Positions 16,822-25,368 of a DNA stretch of 64,000 nt are shown here, piece by piece; position 1 is the first letter of the stretch; each line of letters opens with the position of its first letter. This DNA comes from Pigmentiphaga sp. H8. Lineage in GTDB: Bacteria; Pseudomonadota; Gammaproteobacteria; Burkholderiales; Burkholderiaceae_B. The notes beneath the pieces were generated by a model. The model was not told the DNA's origin, made no database searches, and worked only from the letters and a program-made list of their open reading frames with translations. The position numbers and the translations under genes are program-made. The DNA lies in the NCBI RefSeq assembly GCF_003854895.1, contig NZ_CP033966.1:2232001-2296000 (forward strand). Reading direction: 5' to 3'.

Positions 16822-17733
16822 ATGAGCCAGATAACAAGAACATCCGCCATGGCTGGGGCCCCGCCCAGGCCACCCGTGCCGGCGGGGATCTTCAAGTTCG
16901 CGCTGGATGCGCTGCCCGACGGCGTCCTGCTGGTGGATGCCGACAGGCGGGTGATCTACGCGAACAAGGCCTTCATGGAGCAATGGCGGTTTCCCGAGGA
17001 AGCGCGGGAAGGCTGGAGCGAAAGCCGGATGCTGGCCCACGCCAGCGATCAGCTTGCCGATCCCGACCGCTTCCTGGAGCACGTGGAGATTCTTCATGCC
17101 ACGGACGAGGCCTACCGCGACGAACTGTACTTCAAGGACGGGCGTGTGTTCGCCCGCCGCAGCGTGCCCTTCGTGGCGGACGGATCCTTCCGCGCGCGGA
17201 TCTGGATCTTCACCGACATCACCGAGGCCAGGTCCTCGCTGCTGGATCCCTTGTCGGGCGTCCCCAATCGCCGAGCCTATACGCAGGAGTTTCCCGCTTT
17301 CGTCGAGGCGCCCGACGACGGACTGCTGAAGTGCGTGGCCATTCTCGACGTCGACAATTTCAAGGCTTACAACGACCACTACGGCCATGCCGCGGGCGAT
17401 CGGGTGCTCAAGCGCGTGGGCGACCTCCTGCGGGGCATGCTGAGCCGGTCCGACGACCGGGTTTTCCGGATCGGCGGCGAGGAATTCCTGCTGGCCTGCC
17501 GCTTGAGGGAGGACGCCGAGGGCGCGTGCTTCTGCGACGAGATACGCGTGGCCATCGCGGGCATGGCGATTGCTCACCAGGGTAATCCGCCGCATGGCGT
17601 CGTGACCGCGTCGATGGGATTCGGCATCTTCCGCGGCGAACGCCGCACCGCCGACATCTTCGACAAGGTGGATGCCGCGCTCTACCAGGCCAAGGCCGAG
17701 GGGCGCAACACCTTGCGGCGCGCGGCCTTGTAG
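16822..17733 (+). CDS. PAS-GGDEF diguanylate cyclase
   Basis: 303-residue soluble protein that should make the second messenger c-di-GMP from two GTP. A PAS sensor (about residues 22-140, FKFALDALPDGVLLVDADRRVIY) precedes a GGDEF domain (about 147-303) with an intact active-site motif RIGGEEF and the Mg/substrate segment AILDVDNFKAYNDHYGHAAGD. No inhibitory RxxD was identified. The linker before GGDEF is short (ARSSLLDPLSGVPNRR). The ATG at 16822 is preferred to an upstream TTG at 16789. No transmembrane segment, so it is a cytoplasmic enzyme. Confidence 0.88.
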   Translation: MSQITRTSAMAGAPPRPPVPAGIFKFALDALPDGVLLVDADRRVIYANKAFMEQWRFPEEAREGWSESRMLAHASDQLADPDRFLEHVEILHATDEAYRDELYFKDGRVFARRSVPFVADGSFRARIWIFTDITEARSSLLDPLSGVPNRRAYTQEFPAFVEAPDDGLLKCVAILDVDNFKAYNDHYGHAAGDRVLKRVGDLLRGMLSRSDDRVFRIGGEEFLLACRLREDAEGACFCDEIRVAIAGMAIAHQGNPPHGVVTASMGFGIFRGERRTADIFDKVDAALYQAKAEGRNTLRRAAL

Positions 17734-17764
17734 CGGAGTCATTCGAAGGGAAGGGGGGCGCGCG

Positions 17765-18298
17765 ATGGAGACGGCAGGGTTGGAAGTATGGACGGTGGGG
17801 CATTCCACGCATTCCCTGGAAACGTTCCTGGCGATGCTGGCCACCCATGACATCCAGGCGATCGCCGACGTGCGGCGGCATGCGGGGTCACGCAAGTACC
17901 CCCATTTCAATCCGGATGCGCTGCGCCATGCGCTCGCGCAGGCCGGGGTGGAATACGTGCCGCTGCCGGAACTGGGCGGCCGCCGTCCGCCCCTGGCGGA
18001 CTCCCACAACACCGTCTGGCGCAATCCGTCGTTCCGCGGCTACGCGGACTACATGGAGACCGATGCCTTTCGCGAAGGCATCGAGCGCCTGCTGGCATTG
18101 GCTCGCCGCCGGCGGACCGCCATCATGTGCGCGGAAGCCGTGTGGTGGCGATGCCACCGGTCGCTGATCGCCGACTACCTGAAAGTGCGGGATGTCTGCG
18201 TGAGGCACATCCTGGGCGCCGGCAAGAGCGAAGTCCATCCGTACACGTCGGCGGCGCGGATCCAGGACGGCACATTGACGTACGCGCCGAACGCCTGA
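17765..18298 (+). CDS. DUF488 family protein
   Basis: 177 residues. The N-terminus VWTVGHSTHSLETFLAMLATHDIQAIADVRRHAGSRKYPHF is the characteristic DUF488 opening, and the conserved CAE...CHRSLIADYL segment (about residues 123-140) holds the putative catalytic Cys/His pair. Members are cytoplasmic proteins of unknown reaction. ATG 17765 follows GGAAGGGGGG and lies 31 nt after the diguanylate cyclase stop; the downstream DUF2945 gene is 31 nt away, so the three may share a transcript. Confidence 0.85.
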   Translation: METAGLEVWTVGHSTHSLETFLAMLATHDIQAIADVRRHAGSRKYPHFNPDALRHALAQAGVEYVPLPELGGRRPPLADSHNTVWRNPSFRGYADYMETDAFREGIERLLALARRRRTAIMCAEAVWWRCHRSLIADYLKVRDVCVRHILGAGKSEVHPYTSAARIQDGTLTYAPNA

Positions 18299-18329
18299 GC
18301 CGCCGGCGCGCGCAGACAGGAGGAACGCC

Positions 18330-18551
18330 ATGGCGGACCGATTCAAGGTGGGCGACCACGTAAGCTGGAATTCCGAGGCGGGTATCGTCAGCGGCACCAT
18401 CATCCGGGTGCACACGAAGGACTTCGACTACAAGGGCCACACGCACCGCGCCAGCGGGGATGACCCGCAGTACGAGATCCAGAGCGACAAGACCAGCCAT
18501 GTCGCGGCGCATAAAGGGTCGGCGTTGAGAAAGACTGTGCGCACTGACTAG
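18330..18551 (+). CDS. DUF2945 (Hva1/TUDOR-like) small protein
   Basis: 73-residue protein with the whole DUF2945 pattern: KVGDHVSWNSEAGIVSGTIIRVHTKDF, then SGDDPQYEIQSDKTSHVAAHKGSALRK. The family folds as a small SH3/tudor-like barrel; bacterial members are of unknown function and are often beside DUF488 or stress genes. AGGAGG is 8 nt before the ATG. No signal peptide or membrane segment. Confidence 0.85.
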   Translation: MADRFKVGDHVSWNSEAGIVSGTIIRVHTKDFDYKGHTHRASGDDPQYEIQSDKTSHVAAHKGSALRKTVRTD

Positions 18552-18593
18552 GGTTCATCCCTATTTCCGTGCGCACTCCTGATTTTTATATTG

Positions 18594-18606
18594 ATAAGTA
18601 GCTTAT
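18594..18606. promoter_or_regulatory. TAAG-N3-CTTA inverted repeat upstream of the hpaB-like operon (site 1)
   Basis: ATAAG (18594-18598), TAG, CTTAT (18602-18606), within an AT-rich stretch 43 nt upstream of the GTG start at 18649. The same TAAG-N3-CTTA architecture recurs before the marR gene and before the DUF1330/flavin reductase operon. This suggests a MarR operator; the assignment is inference from the shared pattern and gene order. Confidence 0.6.
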
Positions 18607-18648
18607 GTAAATTGATGAATTATATAGGGCATCGTTCGGAGGCGACTC

Positions 18649-20127
18649 GTGCTCAAGACAGCAAAGCAACATCTGGATAGCCTGCGGGACGGGCGTGTCG
18701 TCTACGTCGGCAGCGAAAGAATCGATGACGTGACAACGCATGCCTACTTTCGCAATGCGGCGCAGACCATCGCCGGCTTGTTCGACCTCAAGCGGGATCC
18801 CGCGCACGGGCGGTTCGCGGTCATGGAGGAAAACGGCGAGGCCTTCAGTTCCTACTATCTGAAGGCAAGGTCGCGGGAAGACCTGGACAAGCGCTATCAG
18901 ACCCACAAGCTGATTGCCGATGCCAGCCTGGGCATGTTCGGCCGCTCGCCCGATCATGTGTCCTCGTTCGTGACCGGCATGACGCTGGCCAAGGACGTGC
19001 TCGGCCCCTATGCCGACAACCTGGACCGGTATTACGAGCATCTGCGCAAGACAGATGGCTATGCGACCTATGCGGTCCTGTCGCCGCAGAGCTCGCGCAA
19101 CCCGGAGTTCTACAAGTTGCGCAACCTTACGTCGCCGTCGCTGCGCGTCGTCAGGGAAACGGATGCCGGGGTGGTCATCTCCGGCATGAAGATGCTGGCC
19201 ACCGGGGCGTTGTTCGCCAACGAGATCTGGATCGGCAACATCCTGCCGCTCGCACCGGACCAGGCCGCCGAGTCGATCACCTGCGCGGTGCCGTGCAATG
19301 CCAGCGGACTGGCGCTGTGGGCGCGCAAGCCCATGGAGCCGAACGCGCCGAATGACTTCGAGGGGCCATTGAGCCATCGCTTCGACGAGTCCGACGCGAT
19401 GCTGATCTGCGACGAGGTGCTGGTGCCCTGGGAACGGGTCTTCGTGCACAACTCGCCGGACCTGGCCCGGCAGATCTATGTCAGGACGGCCGCGCATGCC
19501 TATGGCAATCACCAGTCCAACGTGCGCTTCCTGTCGAAGCTGCAGTTCCTGGTCGGCCTGGCCAGCCGGATCACCCAGGCGACCGGTGCCGACCAGGTGC
19601 CCGCGGTCAAGGAAGCGATAGGGCGGCTGGCCGCCCTGGAAGGCATGTTGGGCGGCACCATCCAGGGGCAGATCCATGCGGCAGAGGACTATCCGGACGG
19701 CGGATGGAAGTGCTTCAACCGGCGCCACGTCTATGCCGCGCTGAACTGGTGCACCGAGACCTATTCCGAGATCGTGGACAAGGTGCGGGAGTTGTGCGGG
19801 GGAGGCGTGTTCCAGATGCCGGCGAACATTTCCGTGCTCGAGGACGAGGAGCTGGCCGCCCGGTTCGCAGCCAATTGGGATACCCCCCAGCTTGGCCATA
19901 TCGAACGAATGAAGCTGTTCAAGCTCGCCTGGGACATCGTCGGTTCGGAGTTCGCCGGCCGCCACCAGCAGTACGAGAAATTCTATGCGGGGGCCTCGTT
20001 CATCGTGCGCAACTATAGCTACGTGCACGCAGACTGGGGCCAGTTGCACGGCATGGTGGATGGCTTCATGGAGACCTACGGCGTTCCCGGCAACGCGGCT
20101 GAGCAACCAGCCAGAGTCGGCGCATGA
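18649..20127 (+). CDS. HpaB-family FADH2-dependent monooxygenase
   Basis: 492-residue oxygenase component of a two-component flavin monooxygenase (4-hydroxyphenylacetate 3-hydroxylase family, acyl-CoA-dehydrogenase fold). Substrate-pocket comparison with the Thermus HpaB (Arg100, Tyr104, His142) gives Arg99 and His103 in GRSPDH and Tyr141 in ATYAVLSPQ: the arginine is kept but Tyr and His are exchanged. The phenol substrate is thus probably not 4-hydroxyphenylacetate. GTG 18649 has CGGAGG upstream. It overlaps the next gene by 4 nt and needs reduced flavin, for which the reductase at 27331 is the natural partner. Confidence 0.88.
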   Translation: MLKTAKQHLDSLRDGRVVYVGSERIDDVTTHAYFRNAAQTIAGLFDLKRDPAHGRFAVMEENGEAFSSYYLKARSREDLDKRYQTHKLIADASLGMFGRSPDHVSSFVTGMTLAKDVLGPYADNLDRYYEHLRKTDGYATYAVLSPQSSRNPEFYKLRNLTSPSLRVVRETDAGVVISGMKMLATGALFANEIWIGNILPLAPDQAAESITCAVPCNASGLALWARKPMEPNAPNDFEGPLSHRFDESDAMLICDEVLVPWERVFVHNSPDLARQIYVRTAAHAYGNHQSNVRFLSKLQFLVGLASRITQATGADQVPAVKEAIGRLAALEGMLGGTIQGQIHAAEDYPDGGWKCFNRRHVYAALNWCTETYSEIVDKVRELCGGGVFQMPANISVLEDEELAARFAANWDTPQLGHIERMKLFKLAWDIVGSEFAGRHQQYEKFYAGASFIVRNYSYVHADWGQLHGMVDGFMETYGVPGNAAEQPARVGA

Positions 20128-20750
20128 GTGGCGATACGAGTATCTATGCCGCGCAGGGGTTCGGCGGCCAGTTGGGGATGGGCCGTGCGCCGGCTTTGTT
20201 GATCGTCGATTTCGTCCAGGGTTTCGCCGATCCCGGCGTGTTCGGCGGCGGCAACATTCCGCAAGCGATCGCGGCGACGGTGGACCTGCTGGCCTTCGCC
20301 CGGCAGCAAGGACTTCCCATCGTGCATACGCGTGTCGTCTATGCGGACGACGGTTCCGACGGCAATGCCTTTACCCGCAAGGTTCCGGGCTTGCTGCGGC
20401 TCACGGAACACGATCCGGCCAGCCAGATCGTCAAGGCGCTGAGTCCGCGCACGGACGAACTGATCGTTCGGAAGCGGCTTCCGTCGGCATTCGCCCAGAC
20501 CGGCCTGGCGGCCTGGCTGGCCATGCGGCGCGTGGATACCGTGATCGTCGCCGGCTGTACGACGTCGGGGTGCGTGCGCGCCTCCGTGGTCGACGCGATG
20601 GGAGCGGGGATGCGGGTCGTGGTGGCGGCCGACTGCGTGGGTGATCGGGCGCCGGAGCCTCACGAAGCGAACCTGTTCGATATGGCGCAGAAATATGCCG
20701 ACGTGGTCGGCAGTGGGGACGTGCGCGGCATGTTGGCCGCGCTCGTCTGA
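20124..20750 (+). CDS. Isochorismatase-family amidohydrolase (maleamate amidohydrolase/carbamoylsarcosinase-like)
   Basis: 208-residue cysteine hydrolase. The triad is visible: Asp in LLIVDFVQGF, Lys in RKRLPSAF and Cys in AGCTTSGCVRASVVDAM. The GC-TSGCVRA form is that of N-carbamoylsarcosine amidohydrolase and of NicF maleamate amidohydrolase rather than of true isochorismatases. It should hydrolyse an amide or carbamoyl bond with release of ammonia. Translationally coupled to the hpaB-like gene (ATGA overlap) and followed by a maleate-isomerase-family gene, the order expected for ring-nitrogen removal followed by diacid handling. The exact amide is not known. Confidence 0.85.
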   Translation: MSGDTSIYAAQGFGGQLGMGRAPALLIVDFVQGFADPGVFGGGNIPQAIAATVDLLAFARQQGLPIVHTRVVYADDGSDGNAFTRKVPGLLRLTEHDPASQIVKALSPRTDELIVRKRLPSAFAQTGLAAWLAMRRVDTVIVAGCTTSGCVRASVVDAMGAGMRVVVAADCVGDRAPEPHEANLFDMAQKYADVVGSGDVRGMLAALV

Positions 20751-20783
20751 ACGGTACAGATCACTCATCACCGGGAGCAGGGT

Positions 20784-21533
20784 ATGGCAGACAGCTTGGG
20801 ATTCAGGCTGAGGTTGGGGATCATCGCCCCTTCGACCAATACATCGGTCCAGCCGGAAATGGACGACATGCGTCCGTACGGCGTGACCAACCACTTCGGC
20901 CGCCTGTATATCCCCGACGAGCCGATCCACGATGACGACGGCTTCGCGCGCCTGATGGACAACATCCGGGCTTCCATGGACGAGGCCGCGCGCGTGGTGA
21001 TGACCTGCCAGCCCGACCGGCTGGTGCTGGGGATGTCGTCCGAGACCTTCTGGGACGGGATGGACGGCAGCAGGAAGCTGATGGAGCGCATGCGCGCCAT
21101 CGCGGGCGGCAAACCTGTGACCATGGGTTCAGACGCCGTGATCGAGGCGTTGCGCTGCTATGGCGACATCAGAAGAATCGCCGTCGTGACGCCTTACCAG
21201 CCGCTGGGCGATACGCAGGTGCGCCGGTTTTTCGAGGACGCGGGGTTCGAGATCGTTGCGCTGGAAGGGCTCAAGTGCACGAGCCCGGTGCAGATCGCGC
21301 ATGTGTCCCAGCGGGAGCTGCGGGACGCCATCAACCGGGTCAACGGCCCGTCCGTCGAGGCGATCGTGCAGGTGGGGACCAATCTCGCCGCGGCTCAGGT
21401 GGCCGGCATGGCGGAGTTCTGGCTCGACAAGCCTGTCATCGCGATCAATACCGCCATCTACTGGCACGCGCTGCGTGATAGCGGAATTCACGACAAGGTG
21501 CCGGGTTTCGGCTCCCTGTTGCTCAACCACTGA
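20784..21533 (+). CDS. Maleate isomerase/arylmalonate decarboxylase-family protein lacking the usual cysteines
   Basis: 249 residues with the Asp/Glu racemase-like fold of maleate cis-trans isomerases: LGIIAPSTNTSVQPEMD at the N-terminus and VGTNLAAAQVAGMAE in the second half. In characterised maleate isomerases each half supplies a catalytic cysteine. Here the corresponding positions read LGMSSETFW (Ser85/Ser86) and VQVGTNL (Gly198), so neither cysteine is present, although Cys75, Cys125 and Cys165 occur elsewhere. It may catalyse a different reaction, or a related residue may substitute. It follows the amidohydrolase by 33 nt in the same operon. Confidence 0.78.
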   Translation: MADSLGFRLRLGIIAPSTNTSVQPEMDDMRPYGVTNHFGRLYIPDEPIHDDDGFARLMDNIRASMDEAARVVMTCQPDRLVLGMSSETFWDGMDGSRKLMERMRAIAGGKPVTMGSDAVIEALRCYGDIRRIAVVTPYQPLGDTQVRRFFEDAGFEIVALEGLKCTSPVQIAHVSQRELRDAINRVNGPSVEAIVQVGTNLAAAQVAGMAEFWLDKPVIAINTAIYWHALRDSGIHDKVPGFGSLLLNH

Positions 21534-21554
21534 CAATCGACCAAGGAACCAGTC

Positions 21555-22736
21555 ATGAAGCGTGTGTTCGCCAAACGTCTTTTCTCCGTCTCCGCCAGCC
21601 TTGCCACTGCTTGCGCGAGCGTGCCGGTCTTGGCCGCGGACGAGATCAAGGTCGGCTTGATGCTGCCATTCTCGGGCACCTACGCCCAGTTGGGAGAAGC
21701 CGTTGAGAAGGGATTCAAGCTGCACATCGATGAGCAGGGCGGCAGGCTGGCCGGCAAGACGGTGACCTACGTCCGCGTGGACGACGAGTCGGAGCCATCG
21801 AAAGCCAGCGACAACGTCAATAAGCTGATCAAGCGGGACAAGGTCGATGTGATCGTAGGCACCGTGCACTCCGGTGTCGTCATGGCCATGGCCAAGGCGG
21901 CGAAGTCGTCCAAGACGCTGCTGATCATTCCCCATGCCGGCACCGACGAAGTGACGGGAGCCATGTGCGCGCCGAACATCTTCCGCAGTTCGTTCTCGAA
22001 CTGGCAGCCCGCCTACGGGGCCGGGAAGCTGGCGGTGGAGAAGGGCTACAAGCGCATCGTGACCGTCTCGTGGAAATACACGGCGGGCGAGGAGTCGCTG
22101 CGCGGATTCAAGGAAGGCATCAAGGGGTCGGGGTCAAGCGTGGTGTCGGACCTGACGGTACCTTTCCCCAACACCGAGTTCCAGGCGTTGTTGACGCAGA
22201 TTTCAGCACTCAAGCCCGATGCCGTCTATGCCTTCTTCGGCGGCGCGGGTGCCGTCAAGTTCGTCAAGGACTATGCCGCGGCGGGACTGGGCCGGACCAT
22301 TCCGCTGATCGGATCGGGATTCCTGACCGAGGGGGTGCTGCAGGCGGAAGGGGCGGCCGCCGAAGGCTTGCAGACCACGCTGCACTATGCGGACGGGCTG
22401 AACAGCGAGGTGGACAAGGCGTTTCGCGCCGCCTATGCCAAGGCATACGGAGCCGGTCCCGACGTATATGCCGTTCAAGGCTACGATGCCGCGCAGATGC
22501 TAGCCCATGGCCTGAAGGCGACCGGCGGCGACCTGGGCAAGCAGGCCGGGATCGTCAAGGCGATCGAAACCATGACGGTGAACAGCCCGCGCGGCGCCTT
22601 CAAGCTTTCAAAGGCGCACAGCCCGGTGCAGGACATCTATACGCGCACCGTCGCCAGCGGCGAGAACCGCTACACCAGCATCGCCGCGAAGGGCGTGGGC
22701 AGCCCGTCGGACGGCTGCGCCATGGCGGCCAGGTAA
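21555..22736 (+). CDS. Branched-chain-type ABC transporter substrate-binding protein
   Basis: 393-residue periplasmic-binding protein of the Leu/Ile/Val (Peripla_BP_6) family. The signal peptide ends at PVLAADEIKVGLMLPFSGTYAQLGE, the family opening. Other landmarks are DDESEPSKASDNVNKLI, VGTVHSGVVMAM, and the hinge region with PNTEFQALLTQI. In aromatic-degrading betaproteobacteria such proteins often bind aromatic acids rather than amino acids. First of five transporter genes; 21 nt after the isomerase gene, so uptake and catabolism are in one operon. Confidence 0.92.
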   Translation: MKRVFAKRLFSVSASLATACASVPVLAADEIKVGLMLPFSGTYAQLGEAVEKGFKLHIDEQGGRLAGKTVTYVRVDDESEPSKASDNVNKLIKRDKVDVIVGTVHSGVVMAMAKAAKSSKTLLIIPHAGTDEVTGAMCAPNIFRSSFSNWQPAYGAGKLAVEKGYKRIVTVSWKYTAGEESLRGFKEGIKGSGSSVVSDLTVPFPNTEFQALLTQISALKPDAVYAFFGGAGAVKFVKDYAAAGLGRTIPLIGSGFLTEGVLQAEGAAAEGLQTTLHYADGLNSEVDKAFRAAYAKAYGAGPDVYAVQGYDAAQMLAHGLKATGGDLGKQAGIVKAIETMTVNSPRGAFKLSKAHSPVQDIYTRTVASGENRYTSIAAKGVGSPSDGCAMAAR

Positions 22737-22748
22737 GGGCGTGCCGAG

Positions 22749-23633
22749 ATGGATCCCACGATCTTCCTGGTCCAATGCCTGAATGCCGTGCAGTACGGGC
22801 TGCTCCTGTTCCTGATCGCGAGCGGCCTGACGTTGATCTTCGGGATCCTTGGCGTGATCAACCTGGCCCACGGTGCGCTCTACATGGTCGGCGCGTATCT
22901 GATCTACGCGCTGACGCCCGTCGCGGCGACATACTGGGGCGGCAATTTCGCCGTGACGGTGGTGGTGGGCATGCTCCTGGCGCTGGCGTTCGGCTATCTG
23001 CTGGAATGGCTGTTCTTCAGCTTCCTGTACGGCCGGGACCACCTGCAGCAGGTATTGATGACGTACGGGCTCATCATCGTGCTGGAAGAGCTGCGAGGCC
23101 TGGCCTTCGGCAACGACGTCCACAGCGTGCCGGTGCCGCAGGCGCTGGCGGGGCCGGTATCGATCGCGGGCGTGATCGACTATCCGCTGTACCGCCTGGT
23201 AGTCATGGCCGTGTGCGTGGCGTTCAGCCTGGGGCTCTACATCCTGATCCAGAAGACCCGGCTGGGCATGCGGATCCGGGCGGGCGCGGACAATCGCGAC
23301 ATGACGCGGGCACTGGGCATAGACGTACCCGGTCTGTTCCGGATCGTGTTCGCGATGGGCGTGATGCTGGCCGCCGTCGCGGGCATGCTCGATGCGCCAT
23401 CGTCGTCGGTGTTTCCGGGCATGGGGAACGGTGTCCTGATCATCAGCTTCGTGGTGGTCGTCATCGGGGGGATCGGATCGGTCCTTGGCGCCTTCATCGC
23501 CGCGCTGCTGGTGGGATTTACCGATACCTTCGGCAAGGTGTTCCTGCCGGATTTCGCCAGTGTCGGCGTGTACCTGCTGATGACGGTCGTGCTGCTATGG
23601 AAACCGACGGGTTTGCTGGGGGGCGCAAGATGA
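22749..23633 (+). CDS. ABC transporter permease, LivH type
   Basis: 294-residue inner-membrane permease with about eight hydrophobic segments. Family motifs: GLTLIFGILGVINLAHGALYM near the N-terminus and the cytoplasmic EAA-like loop TRLGMRIRAGADNRDMTRALGI, which contacts the ATPases. It ends with VLLWKPTGLLGG. The stop overlaps the start of the LivM gene by 4 nt (ATGA). Confidence 0.92.
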   Translation: MDPTIFLVQCLNAVQYGLLLFLIASGLTLIFGILGVINLAHGALYMVGAYLIYALTPVAATYWGGNFAVTVVVGMLLALAFGYLLEWLFFSFLYGRDHLQQVLMTYGLIIVLEELRGLAFGNDVHSVPVPQALAGPVSIAGVIDYPLYRLVVMAVCVAFSLGLYILIQKTRLGMRIRAGADNRDMTRALGIDVPGLFRIVFAMGVMLAAVAGMLDAPSSSVFPGMGNGVLIISFVVVVIGGIGSVLGAFIAALLVGFTDTFGKVFLPDFASVGVYLLMTVVLLWKPTGLLGGAR

Positions 23634-24613
23634 TTGAACGCAAGTATCGGCGCATCGCCGTGACGGCGAGCCTGCTGGCGTTGTCCGCCGCCGCGTGGCT
23701 GTTGCCCGAGTACTACCTGGACGTGCTTACCACGGTCATGATCTTCGCCATTCTGGCGATATCGATGGAGTTGGTGCTAGGGACGACAGGCCTGGTCAGT
23801 TTCGGGCAGGCGGCATTCTTCGGCGTGGGAGCCTATGCCGTCGTCGTGCTGCAGAAGTACCTGGGCGTGGACAACCTCCTGGCCGTCGGGGCGGGAGCAG
23901 TCGTGGCATCGGCGGCGGTGGGCGCCTTCGTCGGTGCATTGTCGCTGCGCACGCGGCATGTCTATTTCATCATGGTGACGCTGGCGTTCGCCCAGATGAT
24001 GTACCACATCGCGCACGACACGCCCTTGGTGGGCGGCAGCGACGGCATGTACCTGGGGCGGGAACTCGACATCGCGTCGTGGGCGGGGCTGGAATTCGCC
24101 TTCGAAGGTACGACGGTGCTGTTCCTGGGGGCGCTAGTGTCGCTGGTAGGGTGCATCGTCATCGCGGTGGTGCTGCTGCGAGCGAAGTTCGGGCGGGCGC
24201 TGAAGGGTATTGGTTCGAACGAACGCAGGATGGCGGCGGTGGGGTATCTGCCCTATCGCTACAAGCTTGCCGTGTTCACGATAGGCGCCGCGATGGCCGG
24301 CCTGGCGGGGTTTCTGTATTGCGCCAAGCATGGCGCGGCTTCGCCGGAAATGATGGGCTGGCAGAAGTCGGGCGTGGTGCTGTTGATGGTGATCATCGGC
24401 GGTATTGGACGGTTGTGGGGAGCGGTGTGCGGCGCGGCGATCTATGTGCTGCTCCAGGAGGTCCTGTCGTCCGAGGACGTGATGGGGCCCCTCGCGGCGC
24501 ATTGGCTGTTGCTGTTCGGTATCGCGATCATCCTGATCGTGGCCTGCTGGCCGAAGGGTTTCGCCGGCCTGGTGGAGAAGTGGATGCGGCCCAAGGCAAG
24601 GGAGACGGCATGA
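23630..24613 (+). CDS. ABC transporter permease, LivM type
   Basis: 327-residue second permease. Motifs include ELVLGTTGLVSFGQAAFFGVGAYA and the coupling loop GRALKGIGSNERRMAAVGY. The start at 23630 is inside the LivH stop codon, and the stop overlaps the LivG start by 4 nt. The upstream open frame is the shadow of the binding-protein and LivH genes. Confidence 0.92.
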   Translation: MIERKYRRIAVTASLLALSAAAWLLPEYYLDVLTTVMIFAILAISMELVLGTTGLVSFGQAAFFGVGAYAVVVLQKYLGVDNLLAVGAGAVVASAAVGAFVGALSLRTRHVYFIMVTLAFAQMMYHIAHDTPLVGGSDGMYLGRELDIASWAGLEFAFEGTTVLFLGALVSLVGCIVIAVVLLRAKFGRALKGIGSNERRMAAVGYLPYRYKLAVFTIGAAMAGLAGFLYCAKHGAASPEMMGWQKSGVVLLMVIIGGIGRLWGAVCGAAIYVLLQEVLSSEDVMGPLAAHWLLLFGIAIILIVACWPKGFAGLVEKWMRPKARETA

Positions 24614-25368
24614 CCGGCGTGGTGCTTCAGTGCGATGGCTTGTCCCGCGCGTTCGGGGGACTACAGGCGGTCAGCGATGTGCGGCTGGAGGTGGCGCCCT
24701 GTTCCATTCATGCGGTGATCGGCACCAACGGGGCGGGCAAGTCGACGCTGTTGAGCCTGCTGGCGGGCGAGATCCGCGCGGACCAGGGGGTGGTTCGCCT
24801 GGATGGACGGGATATCTCCCGGTTCGCCCAACCATACCGGGCGCGGGCGGGGCTGGGGCGCACCTATCAGCGTAATACCTTGTTCGAGGGCTTGACCGTG
24901 GGCGAGAACATCCGGCTGGCCGCGCAGGCGCTGGAGCAGGAGCCCTGGACCGTCCTGCGTCCGGCAAGCGCCTGCGACTCGACCAACCGCCGCCGCGAGG
25001 CGGCGGCGCGCAAGGCTGGGCTGCTGCACGAACAGGGCCGCCTGGCCGGCGCATTGAGCCACGGGCAGAAGCGGCAGTTGGAAGTGGCCATGTGCCTGGC
25101 CCATGAACCCCGCGTGCTGCTGCTGGACGAGCCGCTGGCGGGCATGGGCCTGGAGGAAAGCGTCCGCATGCTGGATCTGCTGCTCGACCTCAAGCGCGAC
25201 CACGCGATCGTGCTGGTCGAGCACGACATGTCCGCGGTCTTCAAGGTAGCGGACCAGATCACGGTGATGGTGAATGGCCAGGTCATCGCCAGCGGCGCCC
25301 CCGAGCGGATAAGAACCGACGCAGCCGTGATCGCGGCCTATCTGGGAGAGGAACATGCCGCCTGCTGA
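24610..25368 (+). CDS. ABC transporter ATP-binding protein, LivG type
   Basis: 252-residue ATPase. Walker A GTNGAGKST (about residues 38-46), signature LSHGQKRQLEVAM, Walker B VLLLDEPLAGMG, and the His-loop in LVEHDM are all intact. A short spacer between Q-loop and signature contains PWTVLRPASACDSTNRR, typical of LivG. It overlaps LivF by 14 nt. Confidence 0.92.
   Translation: MTGVVLQCDGLSRAFGGLQAVSDVRLEVAPCSIHAVIGTNGAGKSTLLSLLAGEIRADQGVVRLDGRDISRFAQPYRARAGLGRTYQRNTLFEGLTVGENIRLAAQALEQEPWTVLRPASACDSTNRRREAAARKAGLLHEQGRLAGALSHGQKRQLEVAMCLAHEPRVLLLDEPLAGMGLEESVRMLDLLLDLKRDHAIVLVEHDMSAVFKVADQITVMVNGQVIASGAPERIRTDAAVIAAYLGEEHAAC

Noticed and set aside
20784..21533. Calling this gene a bona fide NicE maleate isomerase
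   Set aside because: Both cysteine positions differ, so only family-level assignment is justified.
21965..24613. An 882-codon plus-strand open frame
   Set aside because: Only its last 328 codons (from 23630) are a gene, LivM. The front part is out of frame with the binding-protein and LivH genes and has no protein-like composition.
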